Shown: positions 1 through 10,058, numbered from the stretch's first letter. The stretch is DNA of 64,000 nucleotides from Erythrobacter litoralis (GCF_029760855.1 NZ_SOSI01000003.1:186001-250000), one strand, 5' to 3'. Notes: a model not told the origin generated them from the letters alone. A program made the numbers and translations.

Positions 1-162
1 CAGATCGGCTTTGATATCCTCGAGCAGGATCGCAAGGATCTGCCGGTCCATGTAGCTGAAGAAGTAGGTGACGGTGAGCAGGAAGAGCGTGGTTTTGCGC
101 GCAGCGGCGCTGACTTCCCCGTCCACCGCGCCCCCCGCATACGTTGCCGGCGTCGAGGCCAT
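1..162 (-). CDS. MFS transporter, Spinster-like (5' part only, runs off the window)
   Basis: The first 54 codons of a leftward gene are visible, starting at the ATG read from 162. Upstream lies AAAGGGAT, a good ribosome binding site. The protein has a polar head followed by a hydrophobic first helix ending in YMDRQILAILLEDIKADL. The pattern F-S-Y-M-D-R-Q at the end of the first helix is typical of the Spinster/hexuronate-like major facilitator proteins common in sphingomonads, where they often sit beside TonB receptors and hydrolases. It is downstream of the TonB receptor on the same strand, with a hairpin between them, so it could take the product of the periplasmic esterases across the inner membrane. 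The substrate is unknown and most of the protein is outside the window. Confidence 0.75.
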   Translation of the reverse strand, partial: MASTPATYAGGAVDGEVSAAARKTTLFLLTVTYFFSYMDRQILAILLEDIKADL

Positions 163-184
163 TGCGATCCCTTTGAATATGAAA

Positions 185-212
185 GGCGGGCCGGCTCAAT
201 GCCCGGCCCGCC
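185..212 (-). terminator. GC-rich hairpin between TonB receptor and MFS gene
   Basis: A perfect 10-bp stem (GGCGGGCCGG at 185-194 against 203-212) with an 8-nt loop lies 11 nt past the receptor stop. On the leftward strand it is followed only by TTTC, so it would be a weak intrinsic terminator or attenuator rather than a full stop. It would lower MFS expression relative to the receptor. Confidence 0.5.
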
Positions 213-223
213 GATGTCTATGC

Positions 224-3200
224 TCAGTATCTTGCGCGCAAACCGATCCGGTAATTGCGCCCGATAGCATTGCCGATGAACGGGTTGTAACCGAGCGGAA
301 GTTGGGCCGCAGCAGGCTCTTCGTCGAAGATGTTGTTCACCCCTGCCTGAAGCGTCAATTCCGATGATCCGACGGCGAAATCGTAGGTCAGATTGAGATC
401 ATGCTGCATGTACGATCCGCTGGTTGCACCGAAGTTCGATCCTTCGGTACTTCCCGGCACGACGAAACAGAACGGCCGAGTATCCGATGGCACGCCGTCG
501 CACCGTTCGTCCCGCACGCTATCGATGAAGATGAAGGAATATCGGGCATTGAAACCGGCCACGTTGAGATTGGCGTAAGCGTTCGCGCGCCATTCCGGGA
601 TCGTGTTCGGATCGCGGAAATAGTTTGCGAGGCCGACCGCATCGTATCCTTCGAGCACGGTGATCCCGTTCACCTCGAAATCGTCGAACTCGTAATTCAG
701 GTTCCACGTCGCATTACCGCCCAGCGATAGCAGCGCCGCGCCGAACGGCACATCGAGATTGGTTGCAAAATCTAGACCGCTGATGTTGACGTCAGGCCCG
801 TTGACGACATTTGTCCGCACGCGACTGATGTCGATACCTTCCGTTACACCCTGAACGCACTGGTTGTTACTGAAAGTGATGAAACCGGCGAGCGGACTGG
901 AGCAATCCGCCAGTGGCGTGTTGTTGTCACCGAGGCCGAGAGCACCGCTGACTACCAGACTGGCGATGGCATCGCCCGGTGTCGTCGTGATACGATCTTC
1001 CAGATCGATCGACCAGTAATCGACGCTGACGGTGAACCCGCCCGTGTCGATAATTGCACCGACGTTGTAGGTCAGCGCGCTTTCCGGGCTCACATCCGGA
1101 TTGCCGAAGATGTCGAGCGACTTGTAATTGCCGCCAGCCGCCGTGAAGCCTTGAAGCGCCGTCCGCTGGTTGTCCGCCACATCGACCGCTAGGGGCCCGC
1201 GGAACGTCGTGCCGATCGATCCGCGGAAGGTGAGGAAATCCGTTACCTCGAAGCGGGCTGAACCCTTCGGATTGATCGTGGACCCGACGGGATCGCCGTA
1301 ATCCTCGAAACGGATCGCGCCGTCGATCTCGATGCGGTCGGTTACTGGCAGATTCACTTCGGCGAACAAGGCGTAAACGCTCTGCTCGAGCGATACCGGA
1401 CTGTTCACACCGAGGAAGATGAACGGCCCGACCCCTTCGGTGGTCGTCCCGACGCAGCTTAGATCGCCCTCGACGAAGCAAGGATTGTTGTCCCGGCTGG
1501 ATTCAGGGTTGAGCGGCCGCGTAGCATAATCGTTCTGCCGATATTGTGCGCCGACCGCGAAGGCCACTTCGCCTCCGCCGAGTTCCCAGCCGGTAAGACC
1601 GGACAAGATGGCGCTCGCCACGACTTGCTGTTCGTCCTGAACGACCCCGTTGGCAACTTGAAGGTAGCGGATCAGGTCGACCGAGTTCTCGTTGCCAGGG
1701 ACGTAAAACGGATTGTCCAGATTGAACGTCCCGTTTCCGGGTCCGGCATTGGCGAAGGGATTGAAGAACTGGCACCCGCCCTGCCCCGGCGTACCTGTCG
1801 CCGGATCGCAGTCCGGGCCGCCCAGACCGTTCAATGCATTCTGCAGGCGCGACCCGATGATCCCGGGCGACGATCGCTCGCGGTTGGAATCCCAGAAAAC
1901 CAGACTTCCATCCAGCGTCAGCCTGTCGGTCAGTTCGTGCGCGATGTCGAACGTGAACCGGTAGGCCTTGTTATTGGCCGAACCCGGGCCCGCACCGCGA
2001 TCGGGATCGCGCGGGTTTCCGAGATAACCGAACGGACGGTACAGCACGTTGGTGACCGCCAGGACAGGATTGGTCGCCGAAGCCGGCGCGAGGCCGGTCT
2101 GCTCGAGGAACGCGGCGACGCCGGGGTTATTGGGTGATGTCGTGAAAGCGCTGACGAAACCGGAACCGTTTGGTCCCTGAGTTGGCGGGAAGGACGGCGA
2201 CTGATTGATCGAGTCAAGGTCGCTTTGTGCGTAAAGGCCAGTCAGAGTAATTTCCGTCCGGTCGCTGAGATCTGCAACGACCTGTGCATATACCTGATAG
2301 CGGTCTTCATCCTCCGTTATGTTGTCGAACGGAACGTAGGTGAAATAGCATCGTCCGATTGCGATCTCACCGCCCAGTTCCGTACAGCCTACATCGCGGA
2401 CGACGGATGTGGCGAGAGCTTCGTTGCCAGGCGTCGCCGGATTGTCGGGATTTCCCGACAGTCGCGTGACGGCGAAAAGGCCAGGCGTACTTAAAGCCGA
2501 AAAGGCAGACGGATTGGTCTGTAAATTAAGCCGCGTATAATCGCGTTCGGGCGTACCCAGTTCGCTGCGGTGCTGCCAACCGGCACCAACCATGATGTTG
2601 GCCCCGCCGGCATCGAAACCGACCAGGCCGCTGACACTGTAGTTCCCGTCGGACCCATCGATGAAGGTGTAATCGCCCTGAACCTCGACGCCTTCGAAAT
2701 TGCGTCTTGTAATGAAGTTCGCGACCCCGCCGATGGCATCCGACCCATAAGTCGACGCCGCACCGTCCTTGAGCAGCTCGATGCGTTCAAGCGCAAACAG
2801 GGGAATAAGATTCGTATCGGCGAATCCCTCGCCCGGCGTCAGGATGGTGCGCGCGCTGTTGAGCAGAACAAGTGTGCGTTCCGCGCCCAGGCCTCGCAGG
2901 TTTAGCGAGCCCACCCCCTGCAACGCCTGCGCGGTTGTGGCGAACTGGTTCGTATCGCCCAGTACGGCGCCGACCGAGGGCAATTCCTTGATGAATTCGA
3001 GCGGCGAATCGATGCCCGACTTGACGAGTTCGTCGGCATTGAACACGTCGACAGGCAGCGCAGCATCCTCGGGCGTTCCGCGAATGAGCGAGCCTGTGAC
3101 GACGATGGTATCGGCAGTATTCGTGGTTCCGGCTTGTTCCGCCTCGGCTTGCGCAAAGGCCGTTCCCGGCACTGCAAGGACGGCGGTGGCAAATGCGAAA

Positions 3201-3232
3201 CGGCAGGCGGAATTCAGGTAGTATGTTTTCAT
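224..3232 (-). CDS. TonB-dependent outer-membrane receptor
   Basis: This 1002-residue protein begins at the ATG read from 3232, preceded by GGGGAGAGGTC; an upstream in-frame start would add 53 residues that do not look like a signal and is rejected. It has a Sec signal ending near TAFAQA, a plug domain (IVVTGSLIRG, then GLGAERTLVLLN and DGAASTYGSDAIGGVANF) and a long beta-barrel ending in the aromatic residues ARY-stop, as outer-membrane barrels do. Such receptors import bulky substrates using TonB energy. It follows the lipoprotein carboxylesterase on the same strand after 246 nt, and the pair resembles known uptake/hydrolysis loci. The substrate cannot be told from sequence. Confidence 0.93.
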   Translation of the reverse strand: MKTYYLNSACRFAFATAVLAVPGTAFAQAEAEQAGTTNTADTIVVTGSLIRGTPEDAALPVDVFNADELVKSGIDSPLEFIKELPSVGAVLGDTNQFATTAQALQGVGSLNLRGLGAERTLVLLNSARTILTPGEGFADTNLIPLFALERIELLKDGAASTYGSDAIGGVANFITRRNFEGVEVQGDYTFIDGSDGNYSVSGLVGFDAGGANIMVGAGWQHRSELGTPERDYTRLNLQTNPSAFSALSTPGLFAVTRLSGNPDNPATPGNEALATSVVRDVGCTELGGEIAIGRCYFTYVPFDNITEDEDRYQVYAQVVADLSDRTEITLTGLYAQSDLDSINQSPSFPPTQGPNGSGFVSAFTTSPNNPGVAAFLEQTGLAPASATNPVLAVTNVLYRPFGYLGNPRDPDRGAGPGSANNKAYRFTFDIAHELTDRLTLDGSLVFWDSNRERSSPGIIGSRLQNALNGLGGPDCDPATGTPGQGGCQFFNPFANAGPGNGTFNLDNPFYVPGNENSVDLIRYLQVANGVVQDEQQVVASAILSGLTGWELGGGEVAFAVGAQYRQNDYATRPLNPESSRDNNPCFVEGDLSCVGTTTEGVGPFIFLGVNSPVSLEQSVYALFAEVNLPVTDRIEIDGAIRFEDYGDPVGSTINPKGSARFEVTDFLTFRGSIGTTFRGPLAVDVADNQRTALQGFTAAGGNYKSLDIFGNPDVSPESALTYNVGAIIDTGGFTVSVDYWSIDLEDRITTTPGDAIASLVVSGALGLGDNNTPLADCSSPLAGFITFSNNQCVQGVTEGIDISRVRTNVVNGPDVNISGLDFATNLDVPFGAALLSLGGNATWNLNYEFDDFEVNGITVLEGYDAVGLANYFRDPNTIPEWRANAYANLNVAGFNARYSFIFIDSVRDERCDGVPSDTRPFCFVVPGSTEGSNFGATSGSYMQHDLNLTYDFAVGSSELTLQAGVNNIFDEEPAAAQLPLGYNPFIGNAIGRNYRIGLRARY

Positions 3233-3478
3233 GACCTCTCCCCGATCAGGTAGCTTCGTACCTTTGCCGGAGTAGGGCCTGACTGTTTCGGCACACGGGG
3301 CTTTTGCCCCTGCGCGCCTGCTTTCGCTTTCAAGCCATCCTCTGGCCGAAGCATACTGAAACTTCAAAAATTTTTTTACAAGAGGGTTCACACTAATTTT
3401 GTTACGTCACGCCTCGCCGTCACCCCTGCACGCATCAGTCACACCGGCTCTCGTATGGTAGAATCTCCGCCCTTACCC

Positions 3479-5128
3479 CTATTGCGAGCGGCCCTCCGAT
3501 AGCAGGCTTTGCAGTAATTCGCGTTCTGCGCTGTCCGGATCGACGACCACTTCGGGGTCCGTATCGAAGATCATCGTCGCGCGATTGGCCTTGGTATAGC
3601 GCGGCCATTGCGGCAGCGCGTTCGTGTTCGGATTGCCGGTCTTCGCAAAGGCGATCCAGGCTTCGGACATGAGATCGGCCAGACGCTGCTGTTCCGGTCC
3701 GGTGCCCGTATACGAGGTGGAGCGGGCGACGTTGTCGAAGACGAAAGCAATGTCGAGCGCATGCGGCGATTTCAGGCGCCCGCCCTCGACCGGCGTTTCC
3801 CAGTCCAGCCGGTACATATAGACCGGCGCCCCGTTCTGCGCGCTCTTGCGCTCCGCCTGACGCAGCGCGGTACCGCGATAGTTCTGGAAGGTCGCGGTCT
3901 GGAAGAAGATTTCGCTCGCATCCGCATCGGGATAAGCGGCGCGCATTCCCGCGATCACCTGATCGACATCCGCATCGCCGACCACGCTCGCAATTTTTTC
4001 CGGCAATTGCTCCCATGTCAGCGAGAAATTGCCCGGATCGGCCAGCCCGGCCTGCAGCCGCATCTCGGTTCGATTGGTCCCGACGAGCAGCGGGATATCT
4101 GCGGAAACAGGCGTCGCATCGGGCGAGAACGGTTGCCGGGTCAGCGAACTGCCGTCGACTACCGGGCGGAAGAACGCGGCGCGGGTGCGCGATTCCATCA
4201 AGGCCCGGACATACTCCTCCATCGGCAGCGCGGCGAGACCCGCCACATCGCCTTCCTCAAGCCCGGCGGTTTCGAAGATGTTCTTGGTAAGTGCACTGGC
4301 GAGGCGCGATTCGAAACCCGACAGCGACATCGAGCCCGACTGCGCGATCGCGCGATCGAAGAGACCCCGTGCCTCCTCCATCGCCATCAAGGTAGAAACC
4401 TTGGCGGCCCCACCGGATTCGCCGAAGATGGTCACATTTTCGGGATCGCCGCCGATGGCCGCCGCATTGTCGCGCACCCATTCGAGCGCCTTGACCGCAT
4501 CGAGACTGCCGAGATTGCCGGAGCGGGCGTATTTCGGATCGTTCGTCATGCCCGCAAGATAGAGGTAGCCGAAACCGTTCAGGCGGTGATTGATGGTGAC
4601 GATCACCACGTCGCCACGCTGCGCGAGCCGCGTTCCATCGTATCCGTGACTCGATCCCGAGCCGGTCACATAGCCGCCGCCGTGCAGCCAAACCATGATC
4701 GGGCGTTTCTTCCCGTCATTCGTACCGCGCGTCCAAACGTTGAGGAACAGGCAGTCCTCGCTTTGCGGCAAATCGTTCGCCCATGATGCGAATACCGGAA
4801 CCTCGCCGCTCGGCCGCTGAGGGCAATCGGGGCCGAACTCGGTCGCAGCGCGCGTTTCGCTCCACGGCTGTGGGTCGGCAGCTTCCTGGAACCGCATTCC
4901 TTCGGTGGATGCGCCGTAGCGGATGCCGCGGAATATCTTCACGTCGCCCGCATCGCTGGTCGTGCCACGCACCGGGCCGAGGCTGGTCGCAAGGACCGGC
5001 GAGTCGGCCGAATCAATGGCCGATGCCGATGCAACCCCGTCGGCACTCGCACAGCCGGACAGGGCAACTGCCAAAACCGCAGAAACTGCAAACCCGGTAT
5101 TCGCGATCCTGCTCACCACTTTTGCCAT
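3479..5128 (-). CDS. Type-B carboxylesterase, predicted lipoprotein
   Basis: A 549-residue alpha/beta hydrolase of the carboxylesterase type-B (COesterase) family. A lipobox LSGC puts the acylated cysteine at residue 26, so it should be membrane-anchored in the periplasm or outer membrane. Motifs in order are SEDCLFLNVW near 123-132, the oxyanion-hole HGGG at 149-152, the nucleophile elbow GESGG with Ser238, and a His in SPHALDIAFVF. It is transcribed divergently from a second type-B esterase at 5290 and lies just upstream of a TonB receptor. It should hydrolyse a carboxylic ester of an imported compound. Fumonisin esterase FumD belongs to this broad family and is also found with a TonB receptor and an MFS carrier, but nothing here proves that substrate. 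Confidence 0.93.
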   Translation of the reverse strand: MAKVVSRIANTGFAVSAVLAVALSGCASADGVASASAIDSADSPVLATSLGPVRGTTSDAGDVKIFRGIRYGASTEGMRFQEAADPQPWSETRAATEFGPDCPQRPSGEVPVFASWANDLPQSEDCLFLNVWTRGTNDGKKRPIMVWLHGGGYVTGSGSSHGYDGTRLAQRGDVVIVTINHRLNGFGYLYLAGMTNDPKYARSGNLGSLDAVKALEWVRDNAAAIGGDPENVTIFGESGGAAKVSTLMAMEEARGLFDRAIAQSGSMSLSGFESRLASALTKNIFETAGLEEGDVAGLAALPMEEYVRALMESRTRAAFFRPVVDGSSLTRQPFSPDATPVSADIPLLVGTNRTEMRLQAGLADPGNFSLTWEQLPEKIASVVGDADVDQVIAGMRAAYPDADASEIFFQTATFQNYRGTALRQAERKSAQNGAPVYMYRLDWETPVEGGRLKSPHALDIAFVFDNVARSTSYTGTGPEQQRLADLMSEAWIAFAKTGNPNTNALPQWPRYTKANRATMIFDTDPEVVVDPDSAERELLQSLLSEGRSQ

Positions 5129-5189
5129 CTCGAAATCTCTTTCCCGTTTTATGCCGACTTACTGCCCGTTCTCTCGCCGACTCCCCTAC

Positions 5190-5203
5190 CGGTAAATTTA
5201 CCG
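5190..5203. promoter_or_regulatory. 14-bp perfect palindrome in divergent esterase promoter region
   Basis: CGGTAAATTTACCG is a perfect palindrome in the 161-nt gap between the two divergent carboxylesterase genes. A related half-site TTACCG recurs about 65 nt further right. Its position suits an operator controlling both genes; the TetR regulator at 10059 is the nearest candidate binder, but the link is inferred from position only. Confidence 0.45.
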
Positions 5204-5289
5204 ACAGTCACGATTGTTTTATTTCTGAAGACAGGGTACGCATCCGGCGGATCAGGCAAAAGCCTTACCGATTTTTGGGAGAATACCGA

Positions 5290-6915
5290 ATGGCATCGTC
5301 TTTCACGCCGAGTCGGCGGGGGTTTCTCGGCGCAGCAGTAGCCGGAGGAGTTCTCGCAATGGCTAATCCGCTCTCGGCCGCAGACATCTTTCCGGTCGTC
5401 GAGACCGCGGACGGACGCCTGCGCGGCATGATGGCAGGCGGCATCGCGAAGTTCCTTGGCATTCGATATGGCGCGCCCACCTCCGGCGCCAACCGCTTCA
5501 TGCCTCCGCAGCCGGTCGAAAAATGGTCCGGCGTTCGCAACGCGCTGCAATATTCCGACAGCGCGCCACAGGTTCCGGGCGACCGCCGACACGATTACGC
5601 CGATCTGATCATGTTCGAGAACCAGCCGGCCGGGCCCGGCGAGGACAATCTCGCCCTCAACCTGTGGTCGCCCATGATATCCGCGACGGCGAAGAAGCCG
5701 GTCATCGTCGTGCTGCACGGCGGCGGGTTTTATGGCGGTTCGGGCAATGGCATCGGCATGGACGGCGAGGCGATGGCGCGCTTTTCCGACAGCGTCGTCA
5801 TCTCGGTCACGCACCGGCTCGGTGCGCTCGGCTATCTCCACCTCGCCGAATTCGGCGGCGAACGCTTTGCCTCCTCGGGCACGGTCGGGATGCAAGACAT
5901 CGTCGCCGCGCTGGAATGGGTGCGAAACAATGTCGCAGCGTTCGGCGGTGATCCTTCGCGCGTGCTCGTCTATGGCCAGTCCGGCGGCGGCGCGAAGACC
6001 AGCACGCTGATGGCCATGCCGAGCGGCAAGGGCCTGTTCCACCGTGCCGGCGTGATGAGCGGATCGGCCTTGCGCATGATGCCCGAGGAAATGGCCAATG
6101 CGAACGCCGCGCGCCTGCTGAAGGCTCTCGATATCGCCAAGGGCGACATCGCCGCCTTGCAGGCCGTGCCGTGGACCACGCTGTTGGAAACGCAGGCCAC
6201 CCTCGAAGCTGCGGCGCGCGCGAAAGGCGAAGCGCCTTCGTCCTTCGCACCAGTAGTGGACGGCACCGTTCTCCCACGCCATCCCTTCGCGCCCGACGCC
6301 CCCGAGGTCAGCCGCGATGTCCCGATGATCGTTTCGACGGCTCTGGACGAGCGGTCCTACCGGATGGTCGATTTCGACATGACCGAGGAGGGGCTGCTCG
6401 AATTCGCACGCGAACGCGCGGGCGACCGGGCGAAGGAAGTGGTCGATCTCTATCGCGATGAAAGTCCGGAGGAGAAAGCCTTCCTCCTCGCCGCCCGGAT
6501 GGATAGCGACATCTGGTTCCGCAAAGGGGCGTTCGCACAGACCGAACTGAAGGCGAAGCAAGGCGGCGCTCCCGTATGGTCCTATCTCTGGACATGGCCG
6601 AGCCCTGCCTATGGCGGCCGCTTCGGCGCGGTTCACGGCATCGATGTCGCGCCCAGCCTGCACAGCGTGCGCGGTGCGCTCAACGGGCCGAGCGCGGAAA
6701 GCGTCGCAATGGCGGATCGCATCGCGGGAAGCTGGGCGGCGTTCGCGGCGACGGGCGATCCGAACAACGAATACCTTCCCGACTGGCCTGCTTACGACAG
6801 CGCCAGGCGTTCGACGATGATCCTTTCGCAGGACCCGCATGTCGTAAGCGATCCGCGCGCCGAATTCCGCGAGATCTGGCAGCAGATCGGCGCATCGCGC
6901 AAAACCGCGGGCTGA
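5290..6915 (+). CDS. Type-B carboxylesterase, Tat-exported
   Basis: A 541-residue COesterase-family protein starting at the ATG at 5290 behind a GGGAGA site; in-frame codons upstream overlap the divergent gene and promoter and are rejected. The N-terminus carries a twin-arginine motif SRRGFL at 8-13, a hydrophobic core and a cleavage-like LSAADI, so it should be folded in the cytoplasm and exported. The oxyanion HGGG is at 143-146, the nucleophile elbow is GQSGG with Ser231 (Gln replaces the usual Glu) and a His sits in AVHGIDVAPS. It differs clearly from the lipoprotein esterase next door, so the two are probably not redundant. The TonB receptor at 6999 follows after 83 nt and is probably co-transcribed. 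Confidence 0.92.
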   Translation: MASSFTPSRRGFLGAAVAGGVLAMANPLSAADIFPVVETADGRLRGMMAGGIAKFLGIRYGAPTSGANRFMPPQPVEKWSGVRNALQYSDSAPQVPGDRRHDYADLIMFENQPAGPGEDNLALNLWSPMISATAKKPVIVVLHGGGFYGGSGNGIGMDGEAMARFSDSVVISVTHRLGALGYLHLAEFGGERFASSGTVGMQDIVAALEWVRNNVAAFGGDPSRVLVYGQSGGGAKTSTLMAMPSGKGLFHRAGVMSGSALRMMPEEMANANAARLLKALDIAKGDIAALQAVPWTTLLETQATLEAAARAKGEAPSSFAPVVDGTVLPRHPFAPDAPEVSRDVPMIVSTALDERSYRMVDFDMTEEGLLEFARERAGDRAKEVVDLYRDESPEEKAFLLAARMDSDIWFRKGAFAQTELKAKQGGAPVWSYLWTWPSPAYGGRFGAVHGIDVAPSLHSVRGALNGPSAESVAMADRIAGSWAAFAATGDPNNEYLPDWPAYDSARRSTMILSQDPHVVSDPRAEFREIWQQIGASRKTAG

Positions 6916-6998
6916 CCGCGCCGGTCCCCGAACACATTCCGAAAATGGGCAAAAGCCTCGTGCCGCGAGAAGCGGACCAAATTGATCAGGAGAGAGTT

Positions 6999-9971
6999 AT
7001 GCGTACTGTCCGCAGGATTGCGTTGTGCGGCGTCTGCCTCACGATGCTGGCCATGCCGCTTCAGGCACAGGAAGTTCCTTCGAGGGCGGATGGCGACGAG
7101 GTCGGGCTGGACGAGGCCGAACCGGGCGATGCAGGCGAGCCGATCGTGGTTACGGGATCGCGCATCGTGCGTCGGGACTATACCGCCGAAAGCCCGATCA
7201 CGACGATCGACGACGAATTCATACAGAATGCCGGCCCCGCTACTCTCGAGCAGTCCCTCAACGCCCTGCCGCAATTCCAGGCGACACAGGGATCGCAGAC
7301 GAACGCAGTCGCGGGCGGCGGGGGCGGGCGCGCCAATGCGAACCTTCGCGGCCTTGGCGCGGAACGCACGCTGATCCTGTTCGATGGCCGGCGCCTGCAG
7401 CCCTCCGACACCTCGGGCGCGATCGATCTCAACACCCTCCCCTCCGCCCTCGTCTCCACGGTGGAGGTCATCACCGGAGGCGCGTCTGCCGTGTACGGGT
7501 CGGACGCCATAGCCGGGGTCGTGAACTTCAAGTTCAACGACCGGTTTCGCGGACTGGAATTGCAGGGCGACGTCGGCATATCCGAACTGGGCGATGCCGA
7601 GACCTACAGCGCCTCTGCGACCTATGGCGGCAGCTTCGCCGACGATCGCGCGCGCCTGTTCGTTTCCGGTTCTTACCTGCAGCGGGGCACCGCCTCGCAA
7701 TTCGCCCGCCCCTTCTTCGACAATGTCGATGGCACCTCCTCACCCACTAGCGGGCTGATTATCCAGTCCGGCAGAAATCCCTTCGGCTTCGGCCGCCCCG
7801 ATGCCGTGGCCGCATTCCGCAACCTGTTTTCCCAGACATACGGAACAGCCATTCCCGGCGTTTCGAGCAGCTATCTCGTCAATTCGGACGGTACCGTTAT
7901 CGGGCGCGACGGCGCATTGAACCTTCGCGATACCGATGCGACCGGCTATCTCGTGGCGGATAATGCGGTGCGCCAGCGCTCCCTGTTCGATTCCACCGTC
8001 CAGCTTCCGATCGAGCGGTACACCGCCTTCGCCCGCGGAGAGTTCGACGTTTCGAATGCGATCACCGCTTATGCGCAGATCAATTACGCGACCTACGAGG
8101 CGCGGCAGCGATCTGCTTCGGGTGTGTTGCAATCGGTGGTCGAGCCGATCCAGATCCCCGCTTCCAATCCGTTCATCACCCCGGACCTGCGTACCTTGCT
8201 GAACGCAAGGCCGGTGCCCACCGCGCCGATCTCCTACTATTTCACCGGCACGCGTATCGGTCGGCTGGAAGTAGAAGAGGAATACGATGTCTACCAGGCC
8301 CTCGTCGGGCTGAAGGGATCGTTCGGGCCGTCGCTGAACTTCGATCTCTATGCCACGCATGGCAGGACGACGAACGATTCCACCACCTTCAACCAGATCA
8401 GCCGCTCGCGGTTCAATGCCGTGGTATCGGCGCCCGATGGCGGCGCGAGCCTGTGCGCCGGCGGATACGATCCGTTCGGCTTCGCGCCGACCTCGCAGGA
8501 ATGCTCGGACTACCTTACGATCGATACGGTGGACCGCGCGGTGTTCGAACAGACCGTGGTGCAGGGCAACCTTACCGGGACGGTGCTGGACCTGCCCGCC
8601 GGGCCGCTGGGTTTCGCGGTCGGCGCGGAATATCGCCGCAACGAATACCAGACGACGATCGACCCGCGCCGCAGCCCGACGCCGACCGACATACCGGGCG
8701 TGACGACCGCGCCCGAGGCGCTCGGCACGTCGGGCGCGTTCTCGTCGGGCGGCGACGTCTCGGTGGCCGAGGTTTACGGCGAACTGCTCGTTCCGGTTTT
8801 CGACGGCTTCGAGGTCGATCTCGCCTACCGCTATTCCGACTACGATACGATTGGCGGCGTCAGCACCTACAAGGCTGGCGCGAACTGGACGCCGATCACC
8901 GGCTTCACCCTGCGCGGCGGGTATTCGCGCGCGATCCGTGCGCCGAGCCTCGGCAATCTGTTCTCTCCGCGTGCGGGCGCGATCGGTATTATCGGCCGGG
9001 CGGGCACCGGCGGCGGCGATCCCTGCGACGTGACGGGCGCGGCGCGCAACGGGCAGGTCGATGGCGTCGATCCGGCGCAGGTCCGTGCGCTTTGCATCGC
9101 ACAGGGCGTTCCCGAAGCACTGGTGGACGGCTATACCTATTCCGGCTCCGCGAATGCTGCGTTCCGCATCGGCAATCCGGATCTTCAGGAAGAAACCGCC
9201 GACAGCTACACGATCGGCGCCGTCTTCCAGCCCGGCTTCATGTTCGACGTGCTGTCCGATTTCTCGGCCTCGGTCGATTATTACAATATCAGCGTGGACG
9301 ACGCGATCGGCTATCTGACCAGTCCGATCGCGCTCAACCAATGTTACAATTTCACAGGGCAGAATCCGGACTACGACCCGCAGAACGCCAATTGCCAACT
9401 GATCGCCCGCGACGCGTCCGGCCTGCTGGCCGAAATCGAAGAACCACTGTTCAATCTCGCGCGCTACCAAACCTCGGGGATCGATTTTCAGGTCGATGCC
9501 GCGATCGATTTCGGCGGGGTCGGACGCGTCTTCCTGAACAGCGCGGTGACTTACGTGATCGATTACAAGATCCAGTCGACAGCCAGCGATCCGGTCCTCG
9601 ATTACGCGGGCACGGTCGGCAATGCGCAGATCGACGGGTTCTCGTCCACCCATCCCGACTGGAAGCATGTCACCACCCTCGGGCTTGCAGGCGAAACCGG
9701 CTCGTTGTCGCTTCGCTGGCGCTATATCGGACAGCAGGACAATTCCGCCGTCGTCGCCAACCCCGACAGCGAAGCGGAAGGGGTGCCCTCGGTCAGCTAT
9801 TTCGATCTCATCGGCCGCCTCAACGTGAACGACCGGTTCGAATTGCGGGCGGGCGCCAACAACCTGTTCGACAAACAGCCGCCCGAATTCGGCGGCAATT
9901 CGGTCACGCCGACATCGACCTACGACGTGATTGGGCGGCGCTTCTTCGTCGGAGCGACGGCGCGATTCTGA
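6999..9971 (+). CDS. TonB-dependent outer-membrane receptor
   Basis: A 990-residue receptor starting at the ATG at 6999, preceded by AGGAGAGAG. It has a Sec signal ending at LQAQ, a plug domain (PIVVTGSRIV, GLGAERTLILFDGRR, ASAVYGSDAIAGVVNF) and a C-terminal barrel ending VGATARF, the terminal Phe being the usual outer-membrane sorting residue. It shares overall design with the receptor at 224-3232 but is divergent in the barrel, so the two probably take different substrates or forms of a substrate. It is likely transcribed with the Tat esterase upstream, giving each esterase its own receptor. Confidence 0.93.
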   Translation: MRTVRRIALCGVCLTMLAMPLQAQEVPSRADGDEVGLDEAEPGDAGEPIVVTGSRIVRRDYTAESPITTIDDEFIQNAGPATLEQSLNALPQFQATQGSQTNAVAGGGGGRANANLRGLGAERTLILFDGRRLQPSDTSGAIDLNTLPSALVSTVEVITGGASAVYGSDAIAGVVNFKFNDRFRGLELQGDVGISELGDAETYSASATYGGSFADDRARLFVSGSYLQRGTASQFARPFFDNVDGTSSPTSGLIIQSGRNPFGFGRPDAVAAFRNLFSQTYGTAIPGVSSSYLVNSDGTVIGRDGALNLRDTDATGYLVADNAVRQRSLFDSTVQLPIERYTAFARGEFDVSNAITAYAQINYATYEARQRSASGVLQSVVEPIQIPASNPFITPDLRTLLNARPVPTAPISYYFTGTRIGRLEVEEEYDVYQALVGLKGSFGPSLNFDLYATHGRTTNDSTTFNQISRSRFNAVVSAPDGGASLCAGGYDPFGFAPTSQECSDYLTIDTVDRAVFEQTVVQGNLTGTVLDLPAGPLGFAVGAEYRRNEYQTTIDPRRSPTPTDIPGVTTAPEALGTSGAFSSGGDVSVAEVYGELLVPVFDGFEVDLAYRYSDYDTIGGVSTYKAGANWTPITGFTLRGGYSRAIRAPSLGNLFSPRAGAIGIIGRAGTGGGDPCDVTGAARNGQVDGVDPAQVRALCIAQGVPEALVDGYTYSGSANAAFRIGNPDLQEETADSYTIGAVFQPGFMFDVLSDFSASVDYYNISVDDAIGYLTSPIALNQCYNFTGQNPDYDPQNANCQLIARDASGLLAEIEEPLFNLARYQTSGIDFQVDAAIDFGGVGRVFLNSAVTYVIDYKIQSTASDPVLDYAGTVGNAQIDGFSSTHPDWKHVTTLGLAGETGSLSLRWRYIGQQDNSAVVANPDSEAEGVPSVSYFDLIGRLNVNDRFELRAGANNLFDKQPPEFGGNSVTPTSTYDVIGRRFFVGATARF

Positions 9972-9989
9972 TCGCTGCAAGGCATAGGA

Positions 9990-10015
9990 CCCGGTCGGCG
10001 ATGACGCCTACCGGG
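9990..10015 (+). terminator. Hairpin between TonB receptor and TetR gene
   Basis: CCCGGT(C)GGCG-ATGA-CGCC(T)ACCGGG folds into a 10-bp stem with one internal mismatch and a 4-nt loop. No T-run follows, so it may be a Rho-assisted or RNA-stabilising structure rather than a classic terminator. Confidence 0.35.
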
Positions 10016-10058
10016 AACTTGTTCGGCGCTTTCATCGGCCTTACTGACCTGAACCGAC

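Noticed and set aside
5149..6840. Leftward 563-codon open frame opposite the Tat carboxylesterase.
   Set aside because: It is antisense to a gene with complete esterase motifs; long antisense frames are common in GC-rich DNA, and this one has no recognisable domain.
7740..9980. Leftward 746-codon frame and a rightward 538-codon frame (8453-10069) over the second TonB receptor.
   Set aside because: Arg/His-rich, no domains, and both overlap a receptor with plug and barrel signatures.
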